Position numbers and translations under genes: made by a program. Shown piece after piece: positions 28,621 through 37,765 of a DNA stretch of 64,000 bases. How positions within the stretch are numbered: position 1 is the first letter of the stretch; every line of letters begins with the position of its first letter. The notes beneath the pieces were generated by a model, which saw nothing but the letters and a program-made list of their open reading frames with translations, ran no database searches and was not told the DNA's origin. The stretch is from CBDFGN01 sp965247065 (GTDB taxonomy: Bacteria; Bacteroidota; Bacteroidia; Cytophagales; Cyclobacteriaceae): positions 3,348,001-3,412,000 of the forward strand of contig CBDFGN010000006.1 in NCBI GenBank assembly GCA_965247065.1, read 5' to 3'.

Positions 28621-29124
28621 CTAAATTGGTTGCGCCGGATTACCAGCAATTCTGCTGTTTTCGGGGAAGGAGTTATTAACAAAACTATTTGCTCCGACAA
28701 TTGAACCCTTGCCTAACTTCACCCCTTTGGAAATTATGGTATTGGGCCCTACGTAGCAGTTATCTTCAATTTCTGTTTTGGAATAGTCATATGGATCCTT
28801 TCCTCCACTTATTGCCCACTTTACACTATCGTGTGAATAAATCTGTACACCGGCGGAAATTGAACAATTATTTCCGATGTACAATCCTCCAGATCCATCA
28901 AGTATCGTAAATGGGCCAATCCACGTATTTTCTCCGACTTCTACATCACCAAATACATAGGACGAATCGTATATTGAGGATTTATTTCCAAATCCGAGAT
29001 AAGTGGCCCTTTCCCAACGATCGACAATTAATTCAGAAACGGGCAAGACGCGATCGTATTTTTTTCGAAGCTTATCCCTCTTTTCGTTTAAGATTTGCAA
29101 AAGGGCTTTGTACAGATTATTCAT
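28621..29124 (-). CDS. Hexapeptide-repeat (left-handed beta-helix) acetyltransferase
   Basis: About 167 residues from the ATG at 29124. The C-terminal two thirds is made of hexapeptide repeats (YVFGDVEVGENTWIGPFTIL, then ISAGVQIYSHDS and IEDNCYVGPNTIISKGVKL), ending with the family tail SRIAGNPAQPI. The histidine in YSHDS is the likely catalytic base of WbbJ/WbpD-type O- or N-acetyltransferases. It appears intact although it lies between gene fragments: an asnB tail upstream and an amidotransferase head downstream. It probably arrived with that inserted material. Confidence 0.82.
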   Translation of the reverse strand: MNNLYKALLQILNEKRDKLRKKYDRVLPVSELIVDRWERATYLGFGNKSSIYDSSYVFGDVEVGENTWIGPFTILDGSGGLYIGNNCSISAGVQIYSHDSVKWAISGGKDPYDYSKTEIEDNCYVGPNTIISKGVKLGKGSIVGANSFVNNSFPENSRIAGNPAQPI

Positions 29125-29392
29125 TGGAAAGAGTTCCGGCACCACCATTCAAAATTCATGAATGACCAAATAAGCAATCGGTGGTTTATTCGATGATCTG
29201 TGTGCCCATTCATAATGCGCCAAATATAATCCGGATTTATAAACTCCAAGCTGACAGAATTTCCTCTGATAACAATTCCTTCACGTTGGCCGCATTCTCT
29301 CCACGGTATCATCTTTAGTCAGGCGCAGAGAATCCTTGCTTTTTGCGCCGCCAATTTAGCCGGGATAAAATCCATCATTGCCTTATGCAAAA
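29125..29392 (-). pseudogene. C-terminal fragment of an asnB gene
   Basis: The pieces KAMMDFIPAKLA, KKQGFSAPD (in another frame) and EFINPDYIWRIMNGHTDHR, then INHRLLIWSFMNFEWW, align in order with the end of the intact asnB at 30502-32400 (RRAMQEILP, KKQGFSAPD, EFINPDYINKTISEHMEHR, LLIWSLMNFEWW). At least two frameshifts separate them. The junction with the formyltransferase head lies in a shared KNVL-coding stretch, which suggests recombination at short homology. Confidence 0.78.
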
Positions 29393-29540
29393 CATTCTTA
29401 ACGCGCTTTTCCGGTGAGTAGGATATGTTGAATTCCTGAGGCATTGTGAAAATTCCCACCACTTCGTGCCCTAAATCCATTAGGTGTTCACAACAACTGT
29501 ATCCCAGAGCTGATGCCCCAAAGAAGACTATTCTCATCAT
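29390..29540 (-). pseudogene. N-terminal fragment of a sugar formyltransferase
   Basis: It starts at an ATG at 29540 that overlaps the stop of the upstream methyltransferase (TAATG). It reads MRIVFFGASALGYSCCEHL, then VVGIFTMPQEFNISYS, the Rossmann-like start of formyl transferases. After about 50 codons it fuses to an asnB tail. The C-terminal fragment at 28237-28436 probably belongs to the same original gene. Confidence 0.8.
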
Positions 29541-30496
29541 TAAAGCTTGGTTGCGACCACAGTAATCCCGGATGGTTGGATGTTAATATGATCAATTTCC
29601 ATGCCCGCCTCGGTAGTCCATTTCTGAATTTCGTCAGGGGTATGTCGATGGCAATTAAGTGGTCTGAACCAATCGAAATTGATATGATTCATCTCGTCCA
29701 GGTTGTAATCCGGTCGATAGAAAAGTTTGCAAAAGTTCCAATAGAAAAACCGCTGGATGTCTATTTTTCCCTTCTTGATACCCAGGAAGTCTATATCCTC
29801 TGGCACATCCAGTTCTATATTCAAATCTCCCAATTCTTGACCCAGCTTGGTCAATGGCTTGAGTTTCCCCCATGCTTCTTCATCCGGTAAATCCTTTAAT
29901 TGAGCTCGAATATGATCGTCGGTGAATTCTCGTACTACAGCCTTTTTAGCGTATACGTAAAAAAGGAATTTTCCTCCTTTTCTGATCTTGGTGGCCAAAT
30001 ACTTCAGTGATCTCTCCGTGCTGTCTGTATGATGCAATACCCCTTCGGAAAAGACCAAGTCCACGCTACCTTCTGGTAGGAAGGGCAGGTCAGATAAGCT
30101 GGCCTTTATGAAATCAGCTTCGATTTCCTTCTCCTGAAACCTCTTGCGGGCAACTTCCACTGAATCAGAGATGTCCACCCCTAAATAATCGTGTCTCTTA
30201 AGAAGATCTCCAAAAAACAAAAGACCGCTCCAACCAGAACCACAGCCTGCATCTAATATTATTTTGGAAGTCCCTCCATCATCTAGCATTGATACGACTA
30301 TATTGGGGTCATTGTCACAATACCGTTCCAGCAACCACTGCCGATGGGCTTTAGCCACGGCTTCGGATTCGTAAGTGTCTCGCTTGGACCACTTGAAGCC
30401 AAATATATCCTTAGTCTGATCTTGAGCTTCCGAATATCCTCTTGAGTCTTTTCCTGCAACTTCTGGGCTTATTCCAAGTCTTTCAACAACTGACAT
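29540..30496 (-). CDS. Class I SAM-dependent methyltransferase
   Basis: A 318-residue methyltransferase with motif I ILDAGCGSGWSGLLFFG, YLGVDISDSVEVARKRF, and VDLVFSEGVLHHTDSTERSL followed by IRKGGKFLFYVYAKK. The C-terminal part (RHTPDEIQKWTTEAGMEI) is typical of enzymes that methylate nucleotide- or lipid-linked sugars. It lies 5 bases downstream of asnB copy 2 and overlaps the start of the formyltransferase relic by one base, so all three formed one operon. Confidence 0.84.
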   Translation of the reverse strand: MSVVERLGISPEVAGKDSRGYSEAQDQTKDIFGFKWSKRDTYESEAVAKAHRQWLLERYCDNDPNIVVSMLDDGGTSKIILDAGCGSGWSGLLFFGDLLKRHDYLGVDISDSVEVARKRFQEKEIEADFIKASLSDLPFLPEGSVDLVFSEGVLHHTDSTERSLKYLATKIRKGGKFLFYVYAKKAVVREFTDDHIRAQLKDLPDEEAWGKLKPLTKLGQELGDLNIELDVPEDIDFLGIKKGKIDIQRFFYWNFCKLFYRPDYNLDEMNHINFDWFRPLNCHRHTPDEIQKWTTEAGMEIDHINIQPSGITVVATKL

Positions 30497-30501
30497 TTTA
30501 C

Positions 30502-32400
30502 TTAGGTTTCAATTAAATCCCTTTCACCGTTTAGAAATAGCCGAAGCCACCATTCGAAGTTCATTAAGGACCAGATAAGCAGACGATGATTAATCCTGTG
30601 TTCCATATGTTCGGAAATGGTTTTGTTTATATAATCCGGGTTAATAAACTCGGTGGAGACTGTTTTCTTATTCAAGAGCAGGTGTTTGACATACTTGGCA
30701 TTCTCCCCACGATACCAGGATTCATCGGGAGCAGAAAATCCTTGCTTCTTTCGATTCACAATGGATTCCGGCAATATTTCTTGCATAGCCCGTCGAAGCA
30801 CGTTCTTCCCGTCATCAAATTCCCGGTAGGCTCTCTTCTTATTGCCAAATATGTTCTCATCCAATTTTTTGTAAGACTCGAGGTTTGCCAGCTTATGTTT
30901 TACTGGAATTCGCTGAGCAAAATCGACCAACTCGTTATCCAGAAATGGGAATCTTTCCTCAAGCCCATTAGCCATGGAAAGTTTGTCGCCCACTAGAAGC
31001 AATCCTGAAAGGAACGTCTTTATTTCAAAGTACAAACTGTTTTGAATATGTTGCTCGGGCGAGTCATACTTAAGTTTTGAATTGAATAGAAAGACGTCTG
31101 AAAAATCCTTAAAAGGCCTCTTAAGATCCACCTGATCGTAAACAAAAGAATTGAACAACAGTTGTTTTTCATCGTCCGGGACTAATCTTTCCCAGAATCC
31201 ATAATAATTTTCAAAAAATTCCTTCTGATTCAACGACTTGAAGATGCGATAATAGCGCCATGGATACCCGCCAAACAACTCGTCGCCGCCAGTGCCTTGA
31301 AGGCAAACCTTTACGAATTTAGAAGCCAATCTACTAACATAGTAGTTGGGATAACTCATTCCAACTCGAAGATCTTCAATGTGCCAAACTACTTTTGGCA
31401 AAGACCACTCTAAGTCCCCAGCGTTGATTACTTGTTCATAATGCTCCGTTTTGAAGAAATTGGCCATCAGCTCAGCGTCTTTCCGCTCATCATAATTTGC
31501 TTCAACGCCGGTAACCTCAGAAATGTCAAAACCCCCGGTGAATGTCGTGAGCCTTTGAACATGGTTACTTGCAATGCCGGTAATTGAACCCGAATCCATT
31601 CCTCCTGAGAGATAGGATCCGACTGGAACGTCCGCAACCATTTGCCGAGCGACGGCATTTTTCATCAGCCTTAGCAGCTCCTCTCTCGATTCCTCAAAAG
31701 ACAATGATTCGTCAGGCTGACTGAAATCGTAATCCCACCACGAATGATGTCGAAAGCTGACCTTGGGGTGAACCTTGACCGTATTAGCAGGAGGCAGCAT
31801 TGTGACTCCTTCGAAAAGCGTATGATAGCGGAAAAGATTTTGAAAGGTAAAGTACTCATTTAGTGCAACCAGATTCAGGTCTACCCTGAAATTCGGATAT
31901 TCAAAAAAGGCTTTGATTTCCGAGGAAAAAATAAACTGGTTCCCAGAGTACCAATAATATAGTGGCTTTACGCCAAAACGGTCCCGACTTAGGTATAGAG
32001 CTTGCTCTTCGGTATTCCAGGCTCCTACCGCAAACATACCATTCAACTTCTGGAAAAAATCCGGCCCATATTCGGCCAATCCCTCAACCAGCACTTCGGT
32101 ATCCGATGTGGAAACAAACTGGTGACCTTTGGCCTTCAAATCAATTTTCAGCTCCTGAAAATTGTAGATACAGCCATTAAAAACTATAACCCAGCGACCA
32201 TCTTTGGAAATCATGGGTTGAGCACCCAATGGCGAAGTATCTAGGATTGACAATCTTCGATGACCCAGGCCGATATTGGCCTCAACGTAGAAGCCTTCGT
32301 CATCAGGCCCCCGGTGGGCAAGCATTTGAGTCATTCGTTTCAGGATTTTCCTTGAAACTGGCTCTTGGTCAAGACGAAATATTCCGATGATTCCGCACAT
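30502..32400 (-). CDS. asnB: AsnB-type glutamine-dependent amidotransferase, copy 2
   Basis: A 632-residue, full-length family member. It begins MCGIIGIFRLDQ with Cys2 as the glutaminase nucleophile, has RGPDDEGFYVE, and in the synthetase half VGSYLSGGMDSGSITGIAS and VCLQGTGGDELFGGYPW. It diverges from copies 1, 3 and 4, so it is not a recent duplicate of those. The fragment at 29125-29392 resembles this copy's C-terminus closely. It follows the aminotransferase/epimerase pair, so an amino sugar acid made there may be its substrate (inference). Confidence 0.9.
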   Translation of the reverse strand: MCGIIGIFRLDQEPVSRKILKRMTQMLAHRGPDDEGFYVEANIGLGHRRLSILDTSPLGAQPMISKDGRWVIVFNGCIYNFQELKIDLKAKGHQFVSTSDTEVLVEGLAEYGPDFFQKLNGMFAVGAWNTEEQALYLSRDRFGVKPLYYWYSGNQFIFSSEIKAFFEYPNFRVDLNLVALNEYFTFQNLFRYHTLFEGVTMLPPANTVKVHPKVSFRHHSWWDYDFSQPDESLSFEESREELLRLMKNAVARQMVADVPVGSYLSGGMDSGSITGIASNHVQRLTTFTGGFDISEVTGVEANYDERKDAELMANFFKTEHYEQVINAGDLEWSLPKVVWHIEDLRVGMSYPNYYVSRLASKFVKVCLQGTGGDELFGGYPWRYYRIFKSLNQKEFFENYYGFWERLVPDDEKQLLFNSFVYDQVDLKRPFKDFSDVFLFNSKLKYDSPEQHIQNSLYFEIKTFLSGLLLVGDKLSMANGLEERFPFLDNELVDFAQRIPVKHKLANLESYKKLDENIFGNKKRAYREFDDGKNVLRRAMQEILPESIVNRKKQGFSAPDESWYRGENAKYVKHLLLNKKTVSTEFINPDYINKTISEHMEHRINHRLLIWSLMNFEWWLRLFLNGERDLIET

Positions 32401-32408
32401 TTTGGCTA

Positions 32409-33560
32409 CTAATTGACTGATTTGAGGGTTTCTACGACATAATGGAAATCATCTTTGGCCATTCGGTTGTGTAGTGGAATTGCCATCGAAAGTTCATCAG
32501 CCTTTCGTGCATTGGGGAAATCCTCAGGGACAAAGCCAAAATTCTTTTGATAGTATCCCAGTAGATGAACTGCATGAGTACCCGGCCTCGTGCTAATGCC
32601 TTTCTCCTGCAGAAGTTCCATAAGTTGGTTCCTGGTCACCGGTGAACTGTCCTCTTTAATCAGGGTTACATAAGATTGCCAGCCATGAGTATAATCGTCT
32701 GGAACCTTTGGAGTAGCTAGCCAATCAATTTTTGACAATTCGGCACTGTAGAAGTCTGCCCATTCCTGGCGAAACCGGATGAATTCCTTCAACTTTTTCA
32801 ATTGTTCAACCCCAAAGGCTCCTTGCAAATCGGTCATTCGGTAATTGTACCCTACCAGGTTGAATTCCGGCAAGATATATGGCCGAGGGCCATAATGCCT
32901 CTGCTCTTCCGAAACCGATGCTCCATGATTGCGCAGTTGGATAAGCTTTTCGACTAATGAGTGATCGTTGGTGGTGATCATTCCTCCTTCTCCGGTTGTA
33001 ACTGACTTCCTGGGATGGAAGGAGAAACATCCCATCGTTCCCAAGCCACCGGCCGGAACGCCTTTGTATGCAGCTCCCGCAGCGCATGCACCATCTTCAA
33101 TCAGTGGAATATCCTGGGCAATTTCCTTAATTGGGTCCATGTCGGCACATAGTCCAAATAGATGAACCGGAATTATGGCTCTGGTCTTTTCGGTAATCTT
33201 TCGCCTCAGATCGGCCGGGTCAATATTGAAGGTCAGGGGATCGATATCAGCAAAAACCACTTCCGCCCCGCAATGCAAGACCACGTTGGCGCTAGCGACC
33301 CAAGTAAATGAAGGTACGACTACCTCATCTCCCGGACCAATACCCAGAGCAACTAAGCTCAAATGAAGAGCCGAGGTGCAATTGGAAACAGCTACAGCAT
33401 GCTTCACTTGATGCATCCCAGCGAAAAGATCCTCAAACTCTTTGACCTTAGGTCCTGATGTGAGCCAGCCGGTGGACAAGGGCCCGGTTACGGCCTCAAA
33501 CTCTTCCTGACCAATGGACGGAGTTGAGATCGCAATATTCCGTTTAAGGAGCTTTCCCAT
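32409..33560 (-). CDS. DegT/DnrJ/EryC1/StrS-type sugar aminotransferase
   Basis: A 383-residue PLP enzyme. The PLP lysine lies in FSFHPRKSVTTGEGGMITT near residue 185; the cofactor aspartate block is IPLIEDGACAAGAAY and the N-terminal TSALHLSLVALG loop is present. Such enzymes install an amino group on a keto sugar nucleotide (PseC/WbpE type). It is 5 bases downstream of an NAD-dependent epimerase/dehydratase that could make the keto sugar, and just upstream of asnB copy 2. Confidence 0.88.
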   Translation of the reverse strand: MGKLLKRNIAISTPSIGQEEFEAVTGPLSTGWLTSGPKVKEFEDLFAGMHQVKHAVAVSNCTSALHLSLVALGIGPGDEVVVPSFTWVASANVVLHCGAEVVFADIDPLTFNIDPADLRRKITEKTRAIIPVHLFGLCADMDPIKEIAQDIPLIEDGACAAGAAYKGVPAGGLGTMGCFSFHPRKSVTTGEGGMITTNDHSLVEKLIQLRNHGASVSEEQRHYGPRPYILPEFNLVGYNYRMTDLQGAFGVEQLKKLKEFIRFRQEWADFYSAELSKIDWLATPKVPDDYTHGWQSYVTLIKEDSSPVTRNQLMELLQEKGISTRPGTHAVHLLGYYQKNFGFVPEDFPNARKADELSMAIPLHNRMAKDDFHYVVETLKSVN

Positions 33561-33565
33561 CAGAT

Positions 33566-34543
33566 CTAAACTGTAACCTTGTCAAGTTCTCGCCATTCTA
33601 TCAGCTTCTTAAGGCCTTTTTCGAGTCCGAAAGATGCTTGAAAGCCGATTTCCTGTCTGGCTTTGGCGATGGAACCGATCCTGTTCTGAACAAATTGCCT
33701 GGCGTCATCCTGACTATAGGGTTGATAGACTACCTCCAGGGTTGAATCCTTCAGTCTCAAAACCAGTTCACATAACTCTCGGATAGAAGTCTGAACTTCC
33801 GTCCCCACATTATAATACCCCAATTGGACTTCCGAAATAAGCGCATCGATATTAGCCCTGGCTACATCTTCGACATATATGAAATCATATGCTTGCCTGC
33901 CGTCCCCGTTGATGATGGGAGTTTCATTGACGTCGATTTTATTCAGCATAATGGGGATAACCCCAGTGTAGGCGGCCTGTTGATCCTGGCCTGGGCCATA
34001 AACGTTCATGTATCGTAGTCCCACGACCGGAAGTCCATAGCGGTCGTTGAAAGCGGTGCACATAGCTTCGCCGGATATCTTGGTGGCACCGTAGAAATTC
34101 TTGTTATCAAATGGATGGTCTTCGGTCATGGGCACCTCCACAGCGTCACCATAAACTGAAGCCGATGAAGAATATATCAGCTTCTTGACATGGTTTTTGA
34201 CACAAGCCTCCAACACGTTAAAAGTTCCTCCAATATTGACTTCAAACGCCGTGCGAGGAAAATCCTTGCAATGCAAGAGCCACATTGCGGCCAGATGGAA
34301 GACGTAATCCACACCCTCCATGGCTTGTGTGAGAATATCGATCTCCCGAATATCCCCTCCAAATGGGAAAATGCTACAACGAGGGTCCTTTAGTGATTCC
34401 TTAAGGTTATCCAACTTTCCCCGGGCAAAATTATCGTAAACAGTGACATTTCCCACCTCTTGTTTTAAAAGCTCCTGCACGACGAAACTACCTATGAATC
34501 CTGCGCCGCCGATCACTAGAACATTTGAGTCTTTGATTTTCAT
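33566..34543 (-). CDS. NAD-dependent epimerase/dehydratase (extended SDR)
   Basis: A 325-residue extended SDR with the nucleotide-binding motif VIGGAGFIGSFVVQELL, the catalytic serine block YSSSASVYGDAVEVPM, Tyr-x3-Lys in NFYGATKISGEAM, and RYMNVYGPGQDQQAAY. It acts on a nucleotide sugar as epimerase or dehydratase; the specificity is not evident. It is followed at once by the aminotransferase, asnB copy 2, a methyltransferase and the formyltransferase relic. This suggests a pathway to an amino, formyl or amidated sugar. Confidence 0.85.
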   Translation of the reverse strand: MKIKDSNVLVIGGAGFIGSFVVQELLKQEVGNVTVYDNFARGKLDNLKESLKDPRCSIFPFGGDIREIDILTQAMEGVDYVFHLAAMWLLHCKDFPRTAFEVNIGGTFNVLEACVKNHVKKLIYSSSASVYGDAVEVPMTEDHPFDNKNFYGATKISGEAMCTAFNDRYGLPVVGLRYMNVYGPGQDQQAAYTGVIPIMLNKIDVNETPIINGDGRQAYDFIYVEDVARANIDALISEVQLGYYNVGTEVQTSIRELCELVLRLKDSTLEVVYQPYSQDDARQFVQNRIGSIAKARQEIGFQASFGLEKGLKKLIEWRELDKVTV

Positions 34544-34623
34544 ATTGCTTCTCCTATTGTCCAGCAGACAGTCAACTTACCAGAAAAAGGACACCGGTTC
34601 ATCCGCCTGATTTATTGAGATCG

Positions 34624-34631
34624 CAAATTTA
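34624..34631 (-). promoter_or_regulatory. Candidate Bacteroidota-type -7 box upstream of the SDR gene
   Basis: On the minus strand the sequence reads TAAATTTG, a match to TAnnTTTG, about 80 bases before the SDR start. The 198-base gap 34544-34741 has no gene, so a promoter for the five-gene run to its left is likely here. The -33 element is not clear. Confidence 0.3.
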
Positions 34632-34741
34632 GACAATTTTGAGGAAGCCGCTACCACCTCCAAAAATATCGACCGGAAGCCAAAATCAATTTTCTTTACA
34701 GGAAGTCGGACCAGGTCAATAAGGTCGATTATTAGGTTGGG

Positions 34742-36607
34742 TTAGAAACCTCGGATTTGAATCCATCTTTCAAGGGAGTATAAAGTTAAAATTCGCTGAG
34801 AAACCGCATCCCTGGAGATTGCTCGAGCAGTTCTATAATTCAAAAACTCCTGGCATAGGAATTCTAAAAATTTCCTGCTTACCCATTGGCTTACATAATT
34901 GCCCTTCTTAAGAATGGTGTTGTTGATTTCTTGTTTTTCGCTTAGGCTCAAGTAAGTATCGAGCGGTATGGTAAATCCTTTTTTGGGTAAGTTGCTGCCC
35001 AGTCCACCATAGATTTTGCTGTGCATCGACCGAAGAAATTTTTTGGGGGTTCTTGAATTCGATTTCTGATGAAAGGGAATGGAAAATGCATAAGATGTCA
35101 AGTCCTCATCCAGAAAAGGCACACGAAGTTCAACCCCGTTGATCATCGACATCATGTCGGTTTTCCTTAGGAAGTCGCCTAATAAAGTCTTTCTAAAGAA
35201 AGAGAAGACAATTTCATCCCTGACGGTTTCAGGCTTCTCCTCTAAGTAGGAATCGGAATAGTAGTTTAGTCCTTCCCGAGTCGAAGCCAAAAATATAGGT
35301 TGATTGTTGAACTTAATTCCCGGAGGGAACCAGCAGGTAGCCAGAAAATGAGCCTCTTGCACGGATTTGCCAATGAGTTGATTGGCCCGGTCGACCTTTC
35401 TGCGCTTTTCCCCGGGCAAAAGAAATTTTAATGGATAGAGCATGGACCAGAGATTTTGAATCATTGGTGAACCCAGAAAGTTATCCAACAATGGCACCGC
35501 AGGATAGCCGTTAAACAATTCATCCCCACCATCACCTCCAATCAGTACTTTGCTTATACTTCTGCTGCTCTTTGTAAGGAAGTAAACTGGAATTAATGAA
35601 GAATCGGCGAATGGTTGATCAAAATGATCCAACAACAAATTCAGTTGCTCCAGATCCAGTCCGCTTTCGATTTCCAGGATTCTATGCTTACCGTTTAGAT
35701 ATTTTGTGTATTCCGAGCTTATTGCCGACTCGTCATATTTACTTTCCTTAGTGAATGAAACGGTTAAAGCCAACAGATCATCCTTTTGAGCTTTTCCAAA
35801 GTAATAAAGCAATGACGAATCAATCCCTCCGCTCAGGGCCAATGTGCACTCCACGTCAGCCACCAAATTTCGTTGCATTGCCTGGCCCAATAGACTCTGA
35901 ACTTTTTCCATATTCTCCTCGATGGATAAGCTATTGCTATCAAATTTAAAATGGAAAAACGACCGCTTGGTCAAGCCCCCTCGGCAAAAGGTGTAGACCC
36001 AACCCGGTTTTGCAGTAGATATTTCACGGTAAGCGGTTTCTGGTTCTGGGCAAAAGCCTAAATGGAGGTACGCCTGAATTACCGGTTCATTGATAGTGCC
36101 CGAACCGACATAGCAGAGTATGGATTTTTTTTCGCTTCCAAAAACAAACCTGTTCCCTTGATGAGAATAGTAAAGTGGTTTGACACCGGAAGGATCTCTT
36201 GCGACCACTACCTTAGGTTCTTCTCGATTATCAAAAATTGCAAAAGCGTAAATCCCCCGAAGTCGGGAAAAAAATTCTGTTCCCTCCCTTAGATAACCCT
36301 CAACAATTACCTCTGTGTCCGAATCAGTTTTAGCTGGCAGGGATAATTCATCTTTTAGAACTTGATAATTGTAGATCTCCCCGTTAAATACAATGGCCAC
36401 TTCTTGGTCTGAGGCCAAAAATGGCTGATTAGCCTCGGAACTTAAATCGATTATTGAAAGCCTGTTATGGCCCAGAAAACAGGTGGCATTATTAGTCCAA
36501 GTGCCCTGGAAATCTGGTCCTCGATGTTGGAGGGTCTTGGTGGAATCCTTTGCTTTTTCAAGATCCAGGTACTGGTTCAGGTCAATTAGTCCGAAGAATC
36601 CGCACAT
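34742..36607 (-). CDS. asnB: AsnB-type glutamine-dependent amidotransferase, copy 3
   Basis: A 621-residue protein beginning MCGFFGLIDLNQYLDL, with Cys2, RGPDFQGTW and the synthetase P-loop TLALSGGIDSSLLYYFG. The acidic metal-binding block is VLIGGDGGDELFNGYPAV. It has its own gap on the downstream side, and the UDP-glucuronate epimerase lies 41 bases upstream. This supports a uronic acid (for example galacturonic acid to galacturonamide) as the substrate, which remains inference. Confidence 0.9.
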   Translation of the reverse strand: MCGFFGLIDLNQYLDLEKAKDSTKTLQHRGPDFQGTWTNNATCFLGHNRLSIIDLSSEANQPFLASDQEVAIVFNGEIYNYQVLKDELSLPAKTDSDTEVIVEGYLREGTEFFSRLRGIYAFAIFDNREEPKVVVARDPSGVKPLYYSHQGNRFVFGSEKKSILCYVGSGTINEPVIQAYLHLGFCPEPETAYREISTAKPGWVYTFCRGGLTKRSFFHFKFDSNSLSIEENMEKVQSLLGQAMQRNLVADVECTLALSGGIDSSLLYYFGKAQKDDLLALTVSFTKESKYDESAISSEYTKYLNGKHRILEIESGLDLEQLNLLLDHFDQPFADSSLIPVYFLTKSSRSISKVLIGGDGGDELFNGYPAVPLLDNFLGSPMIQNLWSMLYPLKFLLPGEKRRKVDRANQLIGKSVQEAHFLATCWFPPGIKFNNQPIFLASTREGLNYYSDSYLEEKPETVRDEIVFSFFRKTLLGDFLRKTDMMSMINGVELRVPFLDEDLTSYAFSIPFHQKSNSRTPKKFLRSMHSKIYGGLGSNLPKKGFTIPLDTYLSLSEKQEINNTILKKGNYVSQWVSRKFLEFLCQEFLNYRTARAISRDAVSQRILTLYSLERWIQIRGF

Positions 36608-36648
36608 CAGAATTTAGTTTCGTCAGGTCTGGGCTTCCACTTTTCCAA

Positions 36649-37659
36649 CTAAACCCCGTAAAATTCCCGGTACCAATTTACGAAGCTTTTTATACCCTGT
36701 GAAATCGGGGTTTGGGGCTTGAAATCGGTAGCTTTTTCCAGATCGGTCACGTCGGCTGAAGTGGCGGGAACATCTCCCGGCTGTAACGGCATAAGGTTTA
36801 GTTGCGCTTTTATTCCCAAGGCCTTTTCGATTTCCTCGATGAAACTCATCAATTTTACCGGATCATTCCCGCCTATGTTGAACAATCTGAAGGGAGCGAA
36901 ACTGGTAGCAGGGTCAGGTGCATCGCTATTCCAGTCCTTGTTGTTTTCAGGGATCTTAAAAAGAATTCTAAAAACTCCTTCCACAATATCGTCAACATAG
37001 GTGAAATCTCGCTGCATCTTCCCATGGTTATATACATCGATAGGTTGGTAGGCAAGCATGCTCTTGGTGAACTTGAAAAGGGCCATGTCAGGCCGCCCCC
37101 AAGGGCCGTAAACCGTAAAAAACCTAAGTCCCGTAGTTGGGATTTCATAAAGCGCTGAATAAGTATGAGCCATTAGCTCATTGGACTTTTTGGTCGCCCC
37201 GTAAAGCGAAAGCTGATGGTCTACGTTATCGTGTTCTGAAAATGGCAGTTTGGTGTTAGCGCCGTACACTGAACTTGAAGAAGCATAAACCAAGTGCTTG
37301 ATCGAATGGGCTCGACAAGCTTCCAGAATATTTAGAAATCCGGTTATGTTTGATTCAATGTAAGCGAATGGGTTTTCCAATGAGTACCTAACTCCGGCTT
37401 GGGCGGCTAGATTAACTACATAATCGAATTTGCCCCTCTCAAATATTTCATTGATGCCCGCGGACTCGGTAATATCGATTTTGGCAAACTGAAAGTTTGA
37501 TAACTGTTCCAGAATTTTGAGCCTCGATTGTTTTAGACTGACATCATAATAATGGTTTAGGTTATCAATTCCAGTCACGCTGTACCCATCAGCGCAGCAT
37601 CTTTTTGCCAGATGAAATCCTATGAACCCGGCCACTCCTGTGATTAGAATATTAACCAT
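36649..37659 (-). CDS. UDP-glucuronate 4-epimerase
   Basis: About 336 residues from the ATG at 37659, which is preceded by a strong GGAGGTG Shine-Dalgarno-like sequence; the frame extends to 37743 but that part is not conserved. Family hallmarks are LITGVAGFIGFHLAKR, the NHYYDVSLKQSRL block, AAQAGVRYSLENPFAY, SSSSVYGANTKLPFSEHDN, and RFFTVYGPWGRPDMALFKF with the GRPDMA motif typical of UDP-GlcA 4-epimerases. It would produce UDP-galacturonate. It is divergent from the Wzz-like gene and is the first gene of the leftward transcript. Confidence 0.88.
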   Translation of the reverse strand: MVNILITGVAGFIGFHLAKRCCADGYSVTGIDNLNHYYDVSLKQSRLKILEQLSNFQFAKIDITESAGINEIFERGKFDYVVNLAAQAGVRYSLENPFAYIESNITGFLNILEACRAHSIKHLVYASSSSVYGANTKLPFSEHDNVDHQLSLYGATKKSNELMAHTYSALYEIPTTGLRFFTVYGPWGRPDMALFKFTKSMLAYQPIDVYNHGKMQRDFTYVDDIVEGVFRILFKIPENNKDWNSDAPDPATSFAPFRLFNIGGNDPVKLMSFIEEIEKALGIKAQLNLMPLQPGDVPATSADVTDLEKATDFKPQTPISQGIKSFVNWYREFYGV

Positions 37660-37679
37660 CACCTCCAAATAATAAGTCG

Positions 37680-37687
37680 CAAACCTA
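37680..37687 (-). promoter_or_regulatory. Candidate -7 box for the leftward (epimerase) transcript
   Basis: The minus strand reads TAGGTTTG (TAnnTTTG), 21 bases before the epimerase ATG at 37659, inside a 106-base divergent gap. The matching -33 element is not obvious. Confidence 0.35.
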
Positions 37688-37730
37688 AATACTAATTGGA
37701 TAAATAGAATTATCAATTTCATTTTTTTAA

Positions 37731-37738
37731 TAGCTTTG
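37731..37738 (+). promoter_or_regulatory. Candidate -7 box for the rightward (Wzz-like) transcript
   Basis: The plus strand reads TAGCTTTG (TAnnTTTG), 27 bases before the ATG at 37766. Together with the box on the opposite strand this makes the gap a plausible divergent promoter pair. Confidence 0.35.
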
Positions 37739-37765
37739 CTCAAGAATCAAAGTTCACTCTACTAC

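Noticed and set aside
29655..29873. Short frames overlapping the methyltransferase at 29540-30496 and similar ones inside other large genes
   Set aside because: Their composition is that of antisense or shifted readings of strong coding regions.
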